This document shows positions 8,923 to 18,980 of a stretch of 36,807 bases of DNA, piece by piece. This DNA is from a virus. A program made the translations under genes and the position numbers. The notes under the pieces are model-generated. The model searched no databases, was not told the DNA's origin, and saw only the letters and a list, made by a program, of their open reading frames with translations. How positions within the stretch are numbered: position 1 is the stretch's first letter; every line of letters starts with the position of its first letter. The stretch is from IMG/VR virus record IMGVR_UViG_3300021197_000278, positions 1-36,807 of that record; one strand, given 5' to 3'.

Positions 8923-11384
8923 ATCCAATGGGTGGTATTGACCAACAAATTACTCAACGCGCTGCTAGGATGAAGAATGACCCTAACGCGTTAATGCAAC
9001 AGTATGGGCAGAGTAAAAACATCCTTGACTTGATTGCAGCCCAACGTGCCGCAGAGAAAGTACAGAAGGAAAAACAACTTGCTGCGTTGCAGATGCAGGG
9101 TAACCCACCGACTGTAGCTGACCAGTTAGAGCAGACGATTATTGCTGCCGAAAAAGAAAAGATGGCACCTGACCTAGCGGGTATGAAGAACTTACGTGAC
9201 CGCACTAAAGGCGTAGCTGGCGTACTTGCACAGAAGCAACAGCAGCAACAGAAACGTATGCAGCAGATGGGGCAACAGCCACAGCGTCCTCAACAGCAAC
9301 CACAGCAACAACGTCCACAGGGACAACCCACGATGGCTGCAACGGGTGGGAGTATTGTAGGTCTTGCGGAAGGAGGTGAACCAACATCGACATCAAGGCC
9401 AAGTTGGATGATAACGCCAGAGGAACGTATAGTATCGGATGGTAGGTTACTTGCGGAAGGCCAAATAACCAAAAAAGAAGCTATGTTACGTGCAGCACGG
9501 CAGTTTGGTAGCGCGGAAACCGTAGAAGAACTAGATGCTTTAAAATGGGCATGGTACAACAACGTAGGGCAAGACTTGTTACGTGCATATGGGCAAACTA
9601 CGGACGGTTCAGAAGAAGCTAAACTTCTACGAGGCGCTGTTGATGACGAAGCCAAACAGATCATGCAGAAAGTAGATAGTTTTAAATTTGGAGATGATTC
9701 GGCAGAGTTTTACAATTTTGGTAGGTCTAAACCCAAAATGGCTGGTGGTGGTTTATTATCTCAACGTGCACCGAATCTAGAGCGTATGTACAACGGTGGG
9801 ATTGTTGGGTACAACGTTGGTGGCAGGGTGCAGGCGTTAATTGATGAGTATCGCAAAAATACGGCTGGAGCTAGAAATCTAAGTGATGAAGAGATATTAG
9901 CGCAGATAAAAACAGCGAGGCCCACTAATGTCGAGGAATACCGTAAGAAAGTATACGGTTCTAGTGATAAAAGTGACGCGCAAATACAGCAAGCTATTGA
10001 TGAGTCTTTTTCAGGGAAGTTAAAAACTGCTGAAAGTCTTGATGCGGCTACTCGCCAAAGAGAAGAAGGCATTGAAGCTAGGCTATTGGGGGAACCTACC
10101 AAAGTTGAACGTGCCCGTGCCGCTGCACCAGTACGTCAACCTATACTTGATCCTATGGCGGGTATGGTTTCGGATACTGTTACAGCAGAACCTTTAGAAT
10201 CCACCTTACCCCTTGCGACCGAGAAAATTACGCAGGAAGAAGTAGTTACTGCCGCCGCTAGAGAACCCGATGTAGCCGCTGCCGCTGTCGAAGAAGTAGA
10301 AGCCCCGTTATCGGTACAAGAACAGATGGACGCTGCGTTAGCTCAACAAGAACCAGTACGCCCAGAAGGTATGATGTTCGATCCTGAAGTTATGCAAGCT
10401 GGTAGACAACAAGCTACTGATAAAGCAGCGAAAGAACAGTTTGGTAGAAATGCAGCGTCGCTAGGCTTGGGCGGTATGTCTATTAAACCACTAGAGAAAA
10501 TGACACAAGCTCCAGAACTGTTGCGTCGTAGACCTAATACCCCGTTAACACTAGAACAAGAGTATGAAGCGTTACAAAGAAAACAACTTGCAGATCTTAA
10601 AAAAGATGAAACAGGTTTAACAGATACCCGCAGTAATACCAGAAGATTGCTCGACCGTCTTACTGACGCCGCTATTAATGCGTCTAAAAGACCTGCCGCT
10701 ACTAGTAATAGGGGCGCACTTGCCAGCTTTGGGTTAGGTATCAGTGAGGCTGTAAGAGCTGAAGAAAAAGAACGTAAAGAAGGTTTGGCTGGTATTAGAG
10801 AACGTCGCAACGCTTTGTTAAAAGCAAGAGAAGACAGAGAGTTAGCTAAAGCCCAAATATCACAAGGGCAGCAGCGAGTAGACACTCTAGGTAAACAATT
10901 AGAACAAGATCAAGCGCAGTTTGAGCAAAGGATAGAGGCCCAAAGCGACCAATTCAAACAGACCATGCGGTTGAAGACTGATGAACTTGCTAGTACAAGT
11001 GCGTTGAATATCATCAAAGCGCAGAGCAAATCAGACTATGACACCGCAATGTTAGCTGTAAGAACAGCAGAGGCAAATGCTCAAGCAGCTTTTAATGCGT
11101 CGAGGGTTGAGCAAGGCAGTCAAGAACTTAGACTCAACGCGGCAAATGCTGTTAGTAAATATAATGCCAAGTTAGAAGAAGTACAGCGAGAAGCTATAGA
11201 TGCGTTATCATTTAACCCGCAGTTTAAAGGCAACCCTGAAGCATTAAAAGCAGCAGAAAAGGAAATAAGACTAGAGTTCACTAAGTTGAAAAACGCTAAA
11301 AAAACTGAGTTTGCCGCTTTGGGTTCTGGATCGAGTGGGTTGAGTGAATCGTCTGAGGCGGCATTGGCTAGTCTAGGTATATAG
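8919..11384 (+). CDS. Candidate internal virion (ejection) protein, T7 gp15 position
   Basis: 821 residues. Order of visible parts: basic/helical N-terminus; a Gln-rich tract at about 106-137; two glycine cassettes (GGSIVGLAEGG near 144, and YNGGIVGYNVGGRV near 290-304); an acidic Ala/Glu/Val linker; and a long Lys/Glu/Gln/Ala-rich coiled-coil region at about 560-810. No catalytic motif is seen. Size and position between the 264-aa and 2442-aa proteins match T7 gp15 (about 750 aa), a tube-forming ejection protein, but this is inference from context. The ATG at 8919 is preceded by GGGGGGA six bases upstream; a GTG at 8904 is in frame but less well placed. Overlaps the preceding stop as ATGA. 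Confidence 0.5.
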   Translation: MNPMGGIDQQITQRAARMKNDPNALMQQYGQSKNILDLIAAQRAAEKVQKEKQLAALQMQGNPPTVADQLEQTIIAAEKEKMAPDLAGMKNLRDRTKGVAGVLAQKQQQQQKRMQQMGQQPQRPQQQPQQQRPQGQPTMAATGGSIVGLAEGGEPTSTSRPSWMITPEERIVSDGRLLAEGQITKKEAMLRAARQFGSAETVEELDALKWAWYNNVGQDLLRAYGQTTDGSEEAKLLRGAVDDEAKQIMQKVDSFKFGDDSAEFYNFGRSKPKMAGGGLLSQRAPNLERMYNGGIVGYNVGGRVQALIDEYRKNTAGARNLSDEEILAQIKTARPTNVEEYRKKVYGSSDKSDAQIQQAIDESFSGKLKTAESLDAATRQREEGIEARLLGEPTKVERARAAAPVRQPILDPMAGMVSDTVTAEPLESTLPLATEKITQEEVVTAAAREPDVAAAAVEEVEAPLSVQEQMDAALAQQEPVRPEGMMFDPEVMQAGRQQATDKAAKEQFGRNAASLGLGGMSIKPLEKMTQAPELLRRRPNTPLTLEQEYEALQRKQLADLKKDETGLTDTRSNTRRLLDRLTDAAINASKRPAATSNRGALASFGLGISEAVRAEEKERKEGLAGIRERRNALLKAREDRELAKAQISQGQQRVDTLGKQLEQDQAQFEQRIEAQSDQFKQTMRLKTDELASTSALNIIKAQSKSDYDTAMLAVRTAEANAQAAFNASRVEQGSQELRLNAANAVSKYNAKLEEVQREAIDALSFNPQFKGNPEALKAAEKEIRLEFTKLKNAKKTEFAALGSGSSGLSESSEAALASLGI

Positions 11385-11388
11385 AACT

Positions 11389-14300
11389 ATGAATGCTTTA
11401 GCCCGCTTAGAGAAAGGCATACAGAAAGCCATAGAGGTAGGTGATGAAGATGCCTTACGTATTCTCGGCACAGAAGCACGTAGGTTACAAGGGTTAGCAG
11501 CTACCACAACGGAAGATACAACTGACGATGAACTAGCGGAGACAAGAGAAGCATTAGCCGCTGCGTTAGCGCAACAAGAATACGAAGATACCACTGCGTT
11601 AGGTCGTGGTTTATCCCGTGGTGTTGATGTTGCTGGTCGTGGTTTTGGGTCTGCCCTTGAAGGTCTTGGCGGGGTGCTTGGGTTAGAAGGAGTAGAAGAG
11701 TTCGGCGCTGAAATGATTGCCGAGAACGAAGCCCAACTAGCCGAACAGGAAGCGATGGCTACGCGTTTAAAAGACGTAGAAGGCGTTGGTACTGGGTTAG
11801 ATTACTTCCTTGAAACCCTTGGTGAAACTGCGCCACAGACTGGCCTTAGCTTAGGTGCTGGTGCTGCGGCTGGTGCTGCGGCTGGTACAGCGTTCGGCCC
11901 TGCCGGTACTATTATTGGTGGTCTTGCTGGCGCTGCCTTGTCACAAATACCGTTCTTCTACGGTAATAACCGTGAAGCCCAGAAGGAAGCTATACAGCAG
12001 GGACTTCGCGTCGAGATGAGCGAAAGTGCTGCATTCCTAAACTCGTTACCACAAGCTGCCCTAGATGCCTTCGCTGAACGGTTGATGGTAGGTCGGCTAT
12101 TACCCACACAAAAAGCCATTCGTGCAGGTGGACTATTTACTCGCGTTGCTAAGGGTACTGGTACTGGTGCCGCTGTCGAGGTACCTACTGAACTCGGACA
12201 AACATTAATCGAACGTGCACAAGCTGGACTAGAGCTTGACAGCGAAGAAGCCGTAGACGGATACATTGAAACAGCCGTTGCCGCTGGTCTGATTGGTGGC
12301 ACGTTGGGTGGCGGTGCCGCAGGTATTAGCAGAGACTCGCGCATTGCAGAGAAAGGCCCAAGGGAGTTACCCGCCCAGATTGAAGAACAAGGCGACCTGT
12401 TTGATGACGATGCAGAGACCGCCATACTTAGTGAAGAGGAACTTGCTGCATTACCTGAAAGCGCACGACCTGCCCCTGCGGAAGAAGTAGCGGTAGAAGA
12501 GACTGTAGAATCGGTAGATGTACCTACGTTGTTAGATAGCGGTAAGCCTGAAGAAGAATACACAGACGTAGAGATAGAAGCTGTCAGACAGTATGTGTAT
12601 GGTACGAAAACCCCCGTAGAAGGTGAGCTGTTTGCTACAGACCCAGAGCAGTTAAGTTTTGAAGGTATAGGCCCAGCAGGGGTAGCTCTATCCCCAGAAC
12701 AAGAAACCAGACTTGAAGCAGTGCGTACAGCGGCAGCACGTTCAGGTGCCAGTGAACCTGCCCCAGAACCGAAGATACTCACCAAAGAATTTTTAGATAC
12801 GCTAGGCGTTAGCCCAAAAGCTGCTATACGTAAAAGTGTTACTGATAAAGATATCAATGACCCGGAAGTTCGGAAGAAGTTAGCAAAGTTTGTTGATGAC
12901 CCAAAGATAGGGGTAAAGGCTAGGAATAACCTAGTCAAAGAGCTAGAGGGTGTGTCACCAGATCAATTAAGCCTGTTCGGTCAGAAACGCCAACCTGCGC
13001 CACCTACTACCTCAACGGATACGGCTGAGTCTGATGTAGCGGTAGAACCTGAAGTAGCGGTAGAACCTGAAGTAGCGGTAGAACCTGAAGTAGCGGTAGA
13101 ACCTGAAGTAGCGGTAGAACCTGAAATAGCGGTAGAACCTGAAGTAGCGGTAGAACCTGAAGTAGCGGTAGAACCTGAAGTAGCTGTTGATGATGTAGCT
13201 GTTGACGAAACAGTAGACGAACCTGAAATAGCGGTAGAACCTGAAGTAGCGGTAGAACCTGAAGTAGCGGTAGAACCTGAAGTAGTGCCCTCTGCTGCAC
13301 CAACGATAGAACTAGACCCAGCCGCTACATCCGGTGCTAACTATCCACTCAATCCCAAATTCGAGTTTAAACCATACGCTGTAATTACACCGGGTAAACC
13401 CACTAGGTTCTATACTGTAAAGAAAACAGCAGAAAGAAAAGGGCAGGAAGAAGGCAGCACGTTAGTAGCAACTGCTGATCTAGATGAAGAACAGACGGAC
13501 ACACTAAAAAACTTTCAGTTTGCACAAGAAGCGTTTGCTGCTTTTGAGGCAAAGCAAAAACCTACTGAAGAAAAACCCGAAACGTTAGAGTTCAACCCCA
13601 AAGATGTTAGCTGGGCTAGACTCGCAGGTTTTGACCCTATTTGGGGCAACAAAGAAATTGCGCTACGGATAGGCTATGACCAAAAAACGAACGAAGTTCT
13701 TTATATACCTATAAAACAACAAGACGGTACGGTAGCACGTTTTAGTGGGAACCCACGAGATGTCTCAAGACCAGTATTTTGGCGTAAAGTATTTAGTGAA
13801 GCGGAGCTTACGGAGTTAAGAGAAGCGAAAAGAAAAGCCGTTGCTATAGACGAAGCAGCGCACAAGCGCAATCCTGACGGGCCTTTTAAACAAGGTGCCA
13901 AAATAGCATTCTCTCCTAACCTCTCCAAAGAAATTGCAAACACTGCACAACAGTTCATAGAGATGTTGGGTATTAAAGATCGTGTGTACATAACAAATTT
14001 TGAGGACGCCTCTAACCCTGAAATAGCTAAAGACAACAATTTATACGGCCCATTTGCGCGTATAGCTGGGGCGGAAAATTCAACAGAAAGTACTGACGGT
14101 TATACACAAAAACTACCTAATGGTGACCATGTAATTATTTTGCGACCTCTCACGCGTGCATCAGAGAATATAGAAATGTTAGCGCATGAGATAGGACACG
14201 TATTCGAGAGGACTGAGTACCAAAACGCCACCAAACAAGAAAAAGAAGCCATAGAAGCTGAATACCAAAAATGGCGAGCTAAAGCAGAAGCAGGTACTGT

Positions 14301-17300
14301 AGGTGAGCTTTTGGACTCGTTGCGTGCGCGTACCTCAGCTAAAATGACTAAGAGTGTAAATAGAAATATACTAGACCGTCCAGTACAAGAAACGTTCAAA
14401 CCTAATGCTTATTGGCTCAGTTCAGGTGAATGGTTTGCCGACCAAGTATCTCGTTGGGCTGTAACCTCCGAAAAGCCCTTAACTATTGTTGATAAGTTCT
14501 TTGCACGCGTTGCTGCGGGTATGCGTAGGTTATACCAAAGTCTAGCGGGTAAAGTTGGTCTGCCTAGTACGGCCTTCAAAGACTTCTTGGATAGTCGTGC
14601 AGTTACACCTGACCCACTAAACATACCGTTCCCTGAAGCAGTGAGTAAACCCAGACCCAGACCCGAGCCTAAAGCTAAAGTCAAAGCTCGCACTAAGAAA
14701 ACAACGGTAGCGGGTGGTGCAGGGGTGCGTGGCAACCTAGCGCCCAAGCCTACAAAAGATAAGCCTAAAAAAGGACTAGCCAAAAGAGCGAAGACTGCCG
14801 CCGCTAAAGAAAGGGCTGCGGTTAAGGGTAAAGAAGATCCAACCCTTGCAGAAGCTGAACTAGAAGCAAAACGTAAAGCGAAAGAAGCGGAACTGCAAGA
14901 AATAGAAGCAGAGTTAATAGCGTCTGGTCAATACGTCGTAGAGACAGACAAAGATAGAGCGGGAATACGGCAAGTAGCCCTACGAAAACAAAGAGAAAGA
15001 CGTTTCGATAAAAGTGCTTTTAATATACAGACGCAGTTCGATCCTGACCTAGATGCGAAGCTCGATAGCAACACCTTAAAGAATATTAGAGAAGGTAACC
15101 TGAAAGGTGTCTTGACGGCCTTAGCGTACGCTACTGACAACCCGCGTGTAGCAAAAATTGCTTCTAAGTTAGTTAACTTCGTTGGGGATACCCGCGTTGT
15201 TATCGTACCTGCCAAACCTACGGACGAACTCGGTAAACGCTACCGTGCGGCACTAAACGATACTACAGAGGGGAAGAGTGCCCGTGGTGCATTTATATAC
15301 AGTGACACAGATGCGGGTATAGATAATGTCATACTACTTGATGAAGCAACGGGATTATCTGCGGCTAATTTACTACATGAAATGACTCACGTAGCCACGA
15401 TTCAAGAGCTACAAAAACCGTCTAGTCCTGTCACTAAGCAACTAACTAAATTGTACAACGACGTCAAACCATATTTGGATGGGTACTACGGATCAGAATC
15501 AGTAGAAGAGTTCGTTGCAGAAGTATTTGGTAACTACAAGTTCAGGCAGCATCTAGCTACTATCCGAGTGGATAACGATAAGACGACAGGGCTTATGGGT
15601 TTCTTAAATACCATTAAGAAGTTTATACGTCGCATAACAGGTATACCAAATGACGCAGCGGGTACCGCAGATCGGCTTATAGAAGACATACTAGCGCCCT
15701 ACGAGGGAGTACGTGGTTCAGGTATCTTGTACAACTCTTCAGTCGTAGGTAAGGCCAAAGACGCATTTGAAAACATGTATGAGAGTGTACCTACGTTCAA
15801 AGAAGTTGGTGAACGAGGTATCGTCAAGAGTCTACTTGCTCCTGTCCCGGAGAGCGCCAAGAAGTTTAGCCTTGGTTTATTAGACTTAAACGCTATCACT
15901 AAAATAGCCGAAGGTAAGCTGGACAATGTAAAAGAGTTACTACGCGTTGTACGTGAGCAGAGCGGTGCAATAAACAAGTTCAACACAGGTGTAGAAGCTC
16001 TTACGAAGCGCACTGCTGCATGGGCAGGTCAGAATGTAGAGAAGATGCAAGAGTTGAGCAGGATACTGACTCGCAGTACCTACTTACAGTTAGATCCTAC
16101 ACTTACGTTGCAGGAAGCTCAAAAGAAATACGGTAAAACAATTAACAAGGTGTGGGTACCCGACCCAGAACAGATAGCTGCATGGAAAGATCTTCGTGCT
16201 AGGTATAACAAGCTAGGGGAAGGGCAGAACTTCTATAAGGCATGGCGTAATCAGTACAAGGCTATGTACGACCAAGTGCGTGAGTTGATCGACAACAGGT
16301 TAAGTGCTGACGTTAAAAACCCTGCGGATCGTAAGGTGTTGGTTAACAAACTGTACGAAAAGCTAACCTCGAACGGCGTCGTAGACCCATACTTCCCACT
16401 GATGCGTACGGGTAAATTTTGGTTGGAGTATAATGCAGTTGACCCAGACACAGGCAATATCGAATATTACGTAGAAGCGTTTGCTAATGCCCGAGAGCGT
16501 AAGGAAGCGATAAAGCAGGTAGAAAAACATTGGTCAAACCCAGACGCAAAGAACAAGGCGACCGTCGAGAAACTGTTAGCTGACACCGGTAAGACCAAAG
16601 CTGAAGCGATAAAAAGTATCAGCGGGGTAAACGCATTTGCCAGCCTAGAACAAGCTAACTTTAGAAAGAACGCCCCACCTACTTCGTTTGTCAACAACGT
16701 GCTTGATATCTTAGAGGCGGGGGGCATTGATTCCACAAACCCAATACAAGAACAGATCATGCGTTTGTTCTTAGATACGCTACCAGAACGTTCTTTCGCT
16801 AACTCGTTTAGACACAGAAAGAACCGACGTGGTGCTATGGGTGACGTAACGCCTACCGAACGACAGATACCAAACCACGATATTATTTTTGGCTTACGTA
16901 ACCGTGCACTCAATCTAGGGCAACAGTTGTCTAGAATAAAGTACGGCGCACAGATGCGAGCCTTAAAAGACGATTTTAATAAACAAGCAGCGGATATTAA
17001 CAATAGAAAAGACATATCTGATGAAGATAAGAAGGTAGCAATACTGTTAGCCAATGAGCTTAGTGACCGCGCAGCTTGGGCAGCTAGTCCTATGGTGCAG
17101 CCTTGGGCACGCCTTGCTACTAGTTTCGGTTTCAACATGACGTTAGGTCTGAACATATCTTCTGCGCTGGTCAACTTGTCGCAGATACCGATGGTAGTCG
17201 TGCCTTATCTAGGTGCTCAGTATGGATACGGCAATACAGCTAAAGCCTTACAAGAAGCTACAAAGATCTTTATGGGTAGTGGCAACAAACGTAAAGTCGA

Positions 17301-18717
17301 GGTAATGGGGCCAGACGGTAAGACCAAAGAAGAGATCACCGCTGCACAGTCACTAGACAATTACGACTTTGACGGTATGGATAAGAATAACCCGTTGCGA
17401 AGATTTGCAATACTATCCAAGCTGGCAGATGACTTAGGGCAGTTAAACCGTTCGATTGCTTACGATATCGCAGATGTTGATTCGATAGACAACCCGATGG
17501 CTAAAGTTAACTCTATAACAGGGTTTATATTCCACCACGGAGAACGCGCTAACCGACAGGTCGCTATGATAATGGCGTACGATTTGGCGCTCCAGAAGAA
17601 ACTCAAAGACAAAGGGTTAAAACCTAATCAGTGGGAGCAGTTAGGCGAGACAGAACTGAATGACATTGCACTTGATGCGCTGAACGTTACTGAAATGACT
17701 AACGGTGGTATTGCTGCTGCGGCAGCGCCACGTATCGCACAAGACGGTATCGGTAAGGTAGCGTTCCTATTCAAGCGGTACGGATCAGCTATGTACTTCA
17801 TGCTGTATGACCTCATTGATACTTCGTTCACAGGAAATGAAAAGGCTCGCAAGATTGCACGGAAGCAGCTTAGAGGAGTGTTTGGCGGTGCAGCGTTAGT
17901 CGCAGGGGCACAGGGGCTACCGTTCTTTGGTGTCGTTGCCATGATCTCTAACATGTTTAAGGAAGACGACGAAGAAGACTTTGAAACCTCTGTCCGTAAG
18001 TACATAGGCGAAGGGCCATACGGTGGTGCAGTCAACTATCTATTTGGTGTGGATGTAGCCAGCAGAATGGGTCTGTCTAACCTGATCTTCCGTGACAGGA
18101 TGATAGAAAAAGACCAAAGCGTATTCTTCACCGCAGCGGAACAATTAGGTGGTCCTGTGTTAGGTTCTTTACTGCAGATGGAACGTGGAGCCAAACTTTG
18201 GGGTGAAGGTGAAATGTTGCGTGGTGTGGAAGCTGCCATGCCAGCCGCTATAAGAAATGGGTTCAAGAGTGTGCGGTTTGCTAACGAAGGCGCACGTACG
18301 CTACGTGGTGACCCCATCGTCGAAGACTTCCATGCAGGGCATGTTGCTGCACAGTTTATGGGTTTTGCACCAGCGGAGTATACGCGACAGCTACAACAAA
18401 ACGCTTCGCTTAAAAAGATAGATCGTGCAACTAACGAGGAACGCACTAAGCTCTTACGTAAATACTATGTAGGTATGCGTAACAACAACGTATCCGCAGT
18501 ACAACGTATCATGGAAGACATGGCAGATTTCAACGGCAGGCATCCAGAGCATGGCATAACACCTGATACTGTAAAACGCTCTATGGCGCAACACATGCGG
18601 ACTACCGCTAAGATGCACTACGGCGTTACGTTAAGCCCAAGGTTACGTAGTAAGTTGCAGGGTCTTGGAGATGATTGGGATGACTCGCCAACCTTCGCCA
18701 GTGACTTTGGGTTGTAG
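11389..18717 (+). CDS. Giant polyvalent virion/ejection protein with two HExxH metallopeptidase motifs
   Basis: 2442 residues, probably delivered into the host with the DNA (T7 gp16 position). N-terminal helical region; a glycine-zipper hydrophobic stretch at about 152-185 (GAGAAAGAAAGTAFGPAG) and another near 290-310, likely membrane-inserting. An 11-unit VAVEPE linker spans 550-631. The first metallopeptidase motif HEIGH is at 933-937, with GEWFADQ downstream as a possible third-ligand region. The second, HEMTH, is at 1330-1334, with SVEEFVAEVFGN downstream. The Lys/Ala/Pro-rich segment between is linker-like. The C-terminal ~900 residues (including FNMTLGLNISSALVNLSQIP) resemble the tails of large polyvalent proteins of phages. 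A transglycosylase domain like that of T7 gp16 is not seen. No paralog here. Ends one base from the convergent - strand gene. Confidence 0.65.
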   Translation: MNALARLEKGIQKAIEVGDEDALRILGTEARRLQGLAATTTEDTTDDELAETREALAAALAQQEYEDTTALGRGLSRGVDVAGRGFGSALEGLGGVLGLEGVEEFGAEMIAENEAQLAEQEAMATRLKDVEGVGTGLDYFLETLGETAPQTGLSLGAGAAAGAAAGTAFGPAGTIIGGLAGAALSQIPFFYGNNREAQKEAIQQGLRVEMSESAAFLNSLPQAALDAFAERLMVGRLLPTQKAIRAGGLFTRVAKGTGTGAAVEVPTELGQTLIERAQAGLELDSEEAVDGYIETAVAAGLIGGTLGGGAAGISRDSRIAEKGPRELPAQIEEQGDLFDDDAETAILSEEELAALPESARPAPAEEVAVEETVESVDVPTLLDSGKPEEEYTDVEIEAVRQYVYGTKTPVEGELFATDPEQLSFEGIGPAGVALSPEQETRLEAVRTAAARSGASEPAPEPKILTKEFLDTLGVSPKAAIRKSVTDKDINDPEVRKKLAKFVDDPKIGVKARNNLVKELEGVSPDQLSLFGQKRQPAPPTTSTDTAESDVAVEPEVAVEPEVAVEPEVAVEPEVAVEPEIAVEPEVAVEPEVAVEPEVAVDDVAVDETVDEPEIAVEPEVAVEPEVAVEPEVVPSAAPTIELDPAATSGANYPLNPKFEFKPYAVITPGKPTRFYTVKKTAERKGQEEGSTLVATADLDEEQTDTLKNFQFAQEAFAAFEAKQKPTEEKPETLEFNPKDVSWARLAGFDPIWGNKEIALRIGYDQKTNEVLYIPIKQQDGTVARFSGNPRDVSRPVFWRKVFSEAELTELREAKRKAVAIDEAAHKRNPDGPFKQGAKIAFSPNLSKEIANTAQQFIEMLGIKDRVYITNFEDASNPEIAKDNNLYGPFARIAGAENSTESTDGYTQKLPNGDHVIILRPLTRASENIEMLAHEIGHVFERTEYQNATKQEKEAIEAEYQKWRAKAEAGTVGELLDSLRARTSAKMTKSVNRNILDRPVQETFKPNAYWLSSGEWFADQVSRWAVTSEKPLTIVDKFFARVAAGMRRLYQSLAGKVGLPSTAFKDFLDSRAVTPDPLNIPFPEAVSKPRPRPEPKAKVKARTKKTTVAGGAGVRGNLAPKPTKDKPKKGLAKRAKTAAAKERAAVKGKEDPTLAEAELEAKRKAKEAELQEIEAELIASGQYVVETDKDRAGIRQVALRKQRERRFDKSAFNIQTQFDPDLDAKLDSNTLKNIREGNLKGVLTALAYATDNPRVAKIASKLVNFVGDTRVVIVPAKPTDELGKRYRAALNDTTEGKSARGAFIYSDTDAGIDNVILLDEATGLSAANLLHEMTHVATIQELQKPSSPVTKQLTKLYNDVKPYLDGYYGSESVEEFVAEVFGNYKFRQHLATIRVDNDKTTGLMGFLNTIKKFIRRITGIPNDAAGTADRLIEDILAPYEGVRGSGILYNSSVVGKAKDAFENMYESVPTFKEVGERGIVKSLLAPVPESAKKFSLGLLDLNAITKIAEGKLDNVKELLRVVREQSGAINKFNTGVEALTKRTAAWAGQNVEKMQELSRILTRSTYLQLDPTLTLQEAQKKYGKTINKVWVPDPEQIAAWKDLRARYNKLGEGQNFYKAWRNQYKAMYDQVRELIDNRLSADVKNPADRKVLVNKLYEKLTSNGVVDPYFPLMRTGKFWLEYNAVDPDTGNIEYYVEAFANARERKEAIKQVEKHWSNPDAKNKATVEKLLADTGKTKAEAIKSISGVNAFASLEQANFRKNAPPTSFVNNVLDILEAGGIDSTNPIQEQIMRLFLDTLPERSFANSFRHRKNRRGAMGDVTPTERQIPNHDIIFGLRNRALNLGQQLSRIKYGAQMRALKDDFNKQAADINNRKDISDEDKKVAILLANELSDRAAWAASPMVQPWARLATSFGFNMTLGLNISSALVNLSQIPMVVVPYLGAQYGYGNTAKALQEATKIFMGSGNKRKVEVMGPDGKTKEEITAAQSLDNYDFDGMDKNNPLRRFAILSKLADDLGQLNRSIAYDIADVDSIDNPMAKVNSITGFIFHHGERANRQVAMIMAYDLALQKKLKDKGLKPNQWEQLGETELNDIALDALNVTEMTNGGIAAAAAPRIAQDGIGKVAFLFKRYGSAMYFMLYDLIDTSFTGNEKARKIARKQLRGVFGGAALVAGAQGLPFFGVVAMISNMFKEDDEEDFETSVRKYIGEGPYGGAVNYLFGVDVASRMGLSNLIFRDRMIEKDQSVFFTAAEQLGGPVLGSLLQMERGAKLWGEGEMLRGVEAAMPAAIRNGFKSVRFANEGARTLRGDPIVEDFHAGHVAAQFMGFAPAEYTRQLQQNASLKKIDRATNEERTKLLRKYYVGMRNNNVSAVQRIMEDMADFNGRHPEHGITPDTVKRSMAQHMRTTAKMHYGVTLSPRLRSKLQGLGDDWDDSPTFASDFGL
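13036..13281 (+). repeat. 18-bp tandem repeat coding VAVEPE, 11 units
   Basis: Eight back-to-back copies of GTAGCGGTAGAACCTGAA (13036-13179), a diverged spacer (VAVDDVAVDETVDEPE), then three more copies (13228-13281). Two units begin with ATA instead of GTA (Ile for Val). The DNA copies are nearly identical, so the array probably expanded recently by slippage or unequal recombination. In the protein it forms an acidic Pro-rich extended linker ahead of the first metallopeptidase domain. Confidence 0.95.
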
Positions 18718-18718
18718 C

Positions 18719-18865
18719 CTAGTCGCTCATATGACTCTGCTCTTTGTCGATGATCTGCAGGGTGCTTAACACTATCTGATCGTCTGCTGGGTCTAACACG
18801 TTACTGTCACGTAATTTAACCAGCGTCATCCACGCTACTAGTAGTTCTGTTTTAGTTGGTTCCAT
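18719..18865 (-). CDS. Small protein (48 aa), unknown
   Basis: A short gene read leftward: ATG at 18865, TAG at 18719-18721. It is preceded by AAGGAG with a six-base spacer, as good a ribosome site as any gene in this window. The product (MEPTKTELLVAWMTLVKLRD, then a segment ending EQSHMSD) looks like a single acidic/amphipathic helix pair without Cys or membrane segments. It is the last gene of the leftward early arm and ends one base from the convergent late gene's stop. Function unknown. The main support is the ribosome site plus location in an otherwise empty gap. Confidence 0.6.
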   Translation of the reverse strand: MEPTKTELLVAWMTLVKLRDSNVLDPADDQIVLSTLQIIDKEQSHMSD

Positions 18866-18894
18866 AGGTGCTCCTTGGTGTAGGAGTCAAGATA

Positions 18895-18912
18895 CCCCCT
18901 CCGAAGAGGGGG
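18895..18912 (-). terminator. C(TTCG)G-capped G/C hairpin; possible terminator or processing stem
   Basis: On the - strand the sequence reads CCCCCTC-TTCG-GAGGGGG: a perfect 7-bp stem closed by the extra-stable C(UUCG)G tetraloop. It is followed by TATCTTG, only a weak U-tract. It lies between the 75-aa gene and the 48-aa gene and also faces late transcription from the other side, so it could end or trim transcripts from either direction. The structure is certain; terminator function is inferred. Confidence 0.55.
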
Positions 18913-18980
18913 ATGCTCGAAGAGCAGGAGATTGACAGAACGCTATGCGAGAAGGAGGACGAACTGTCTGCGTCAATATA

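Noticed and set aside
10343-10885. 180-aa antisense frame under the 821-aa protein
   Set aside because: Shadow of the Glu/Lys-rich coiled-coil codons; no motif or ribosome site.
11958-12938. 326-aa antisense frame under the giant protein
   Set aside because: Ser/Ala/Pro-rich shadow with no domain; the sense frame is a continuous virion protein.
13007-13303. 98-aa antisense frame of Leu-Leu-Gln-Val-Leu-Pro repeats
   Set aside because: Merely the reverse reading of the VAVEPE repeat.
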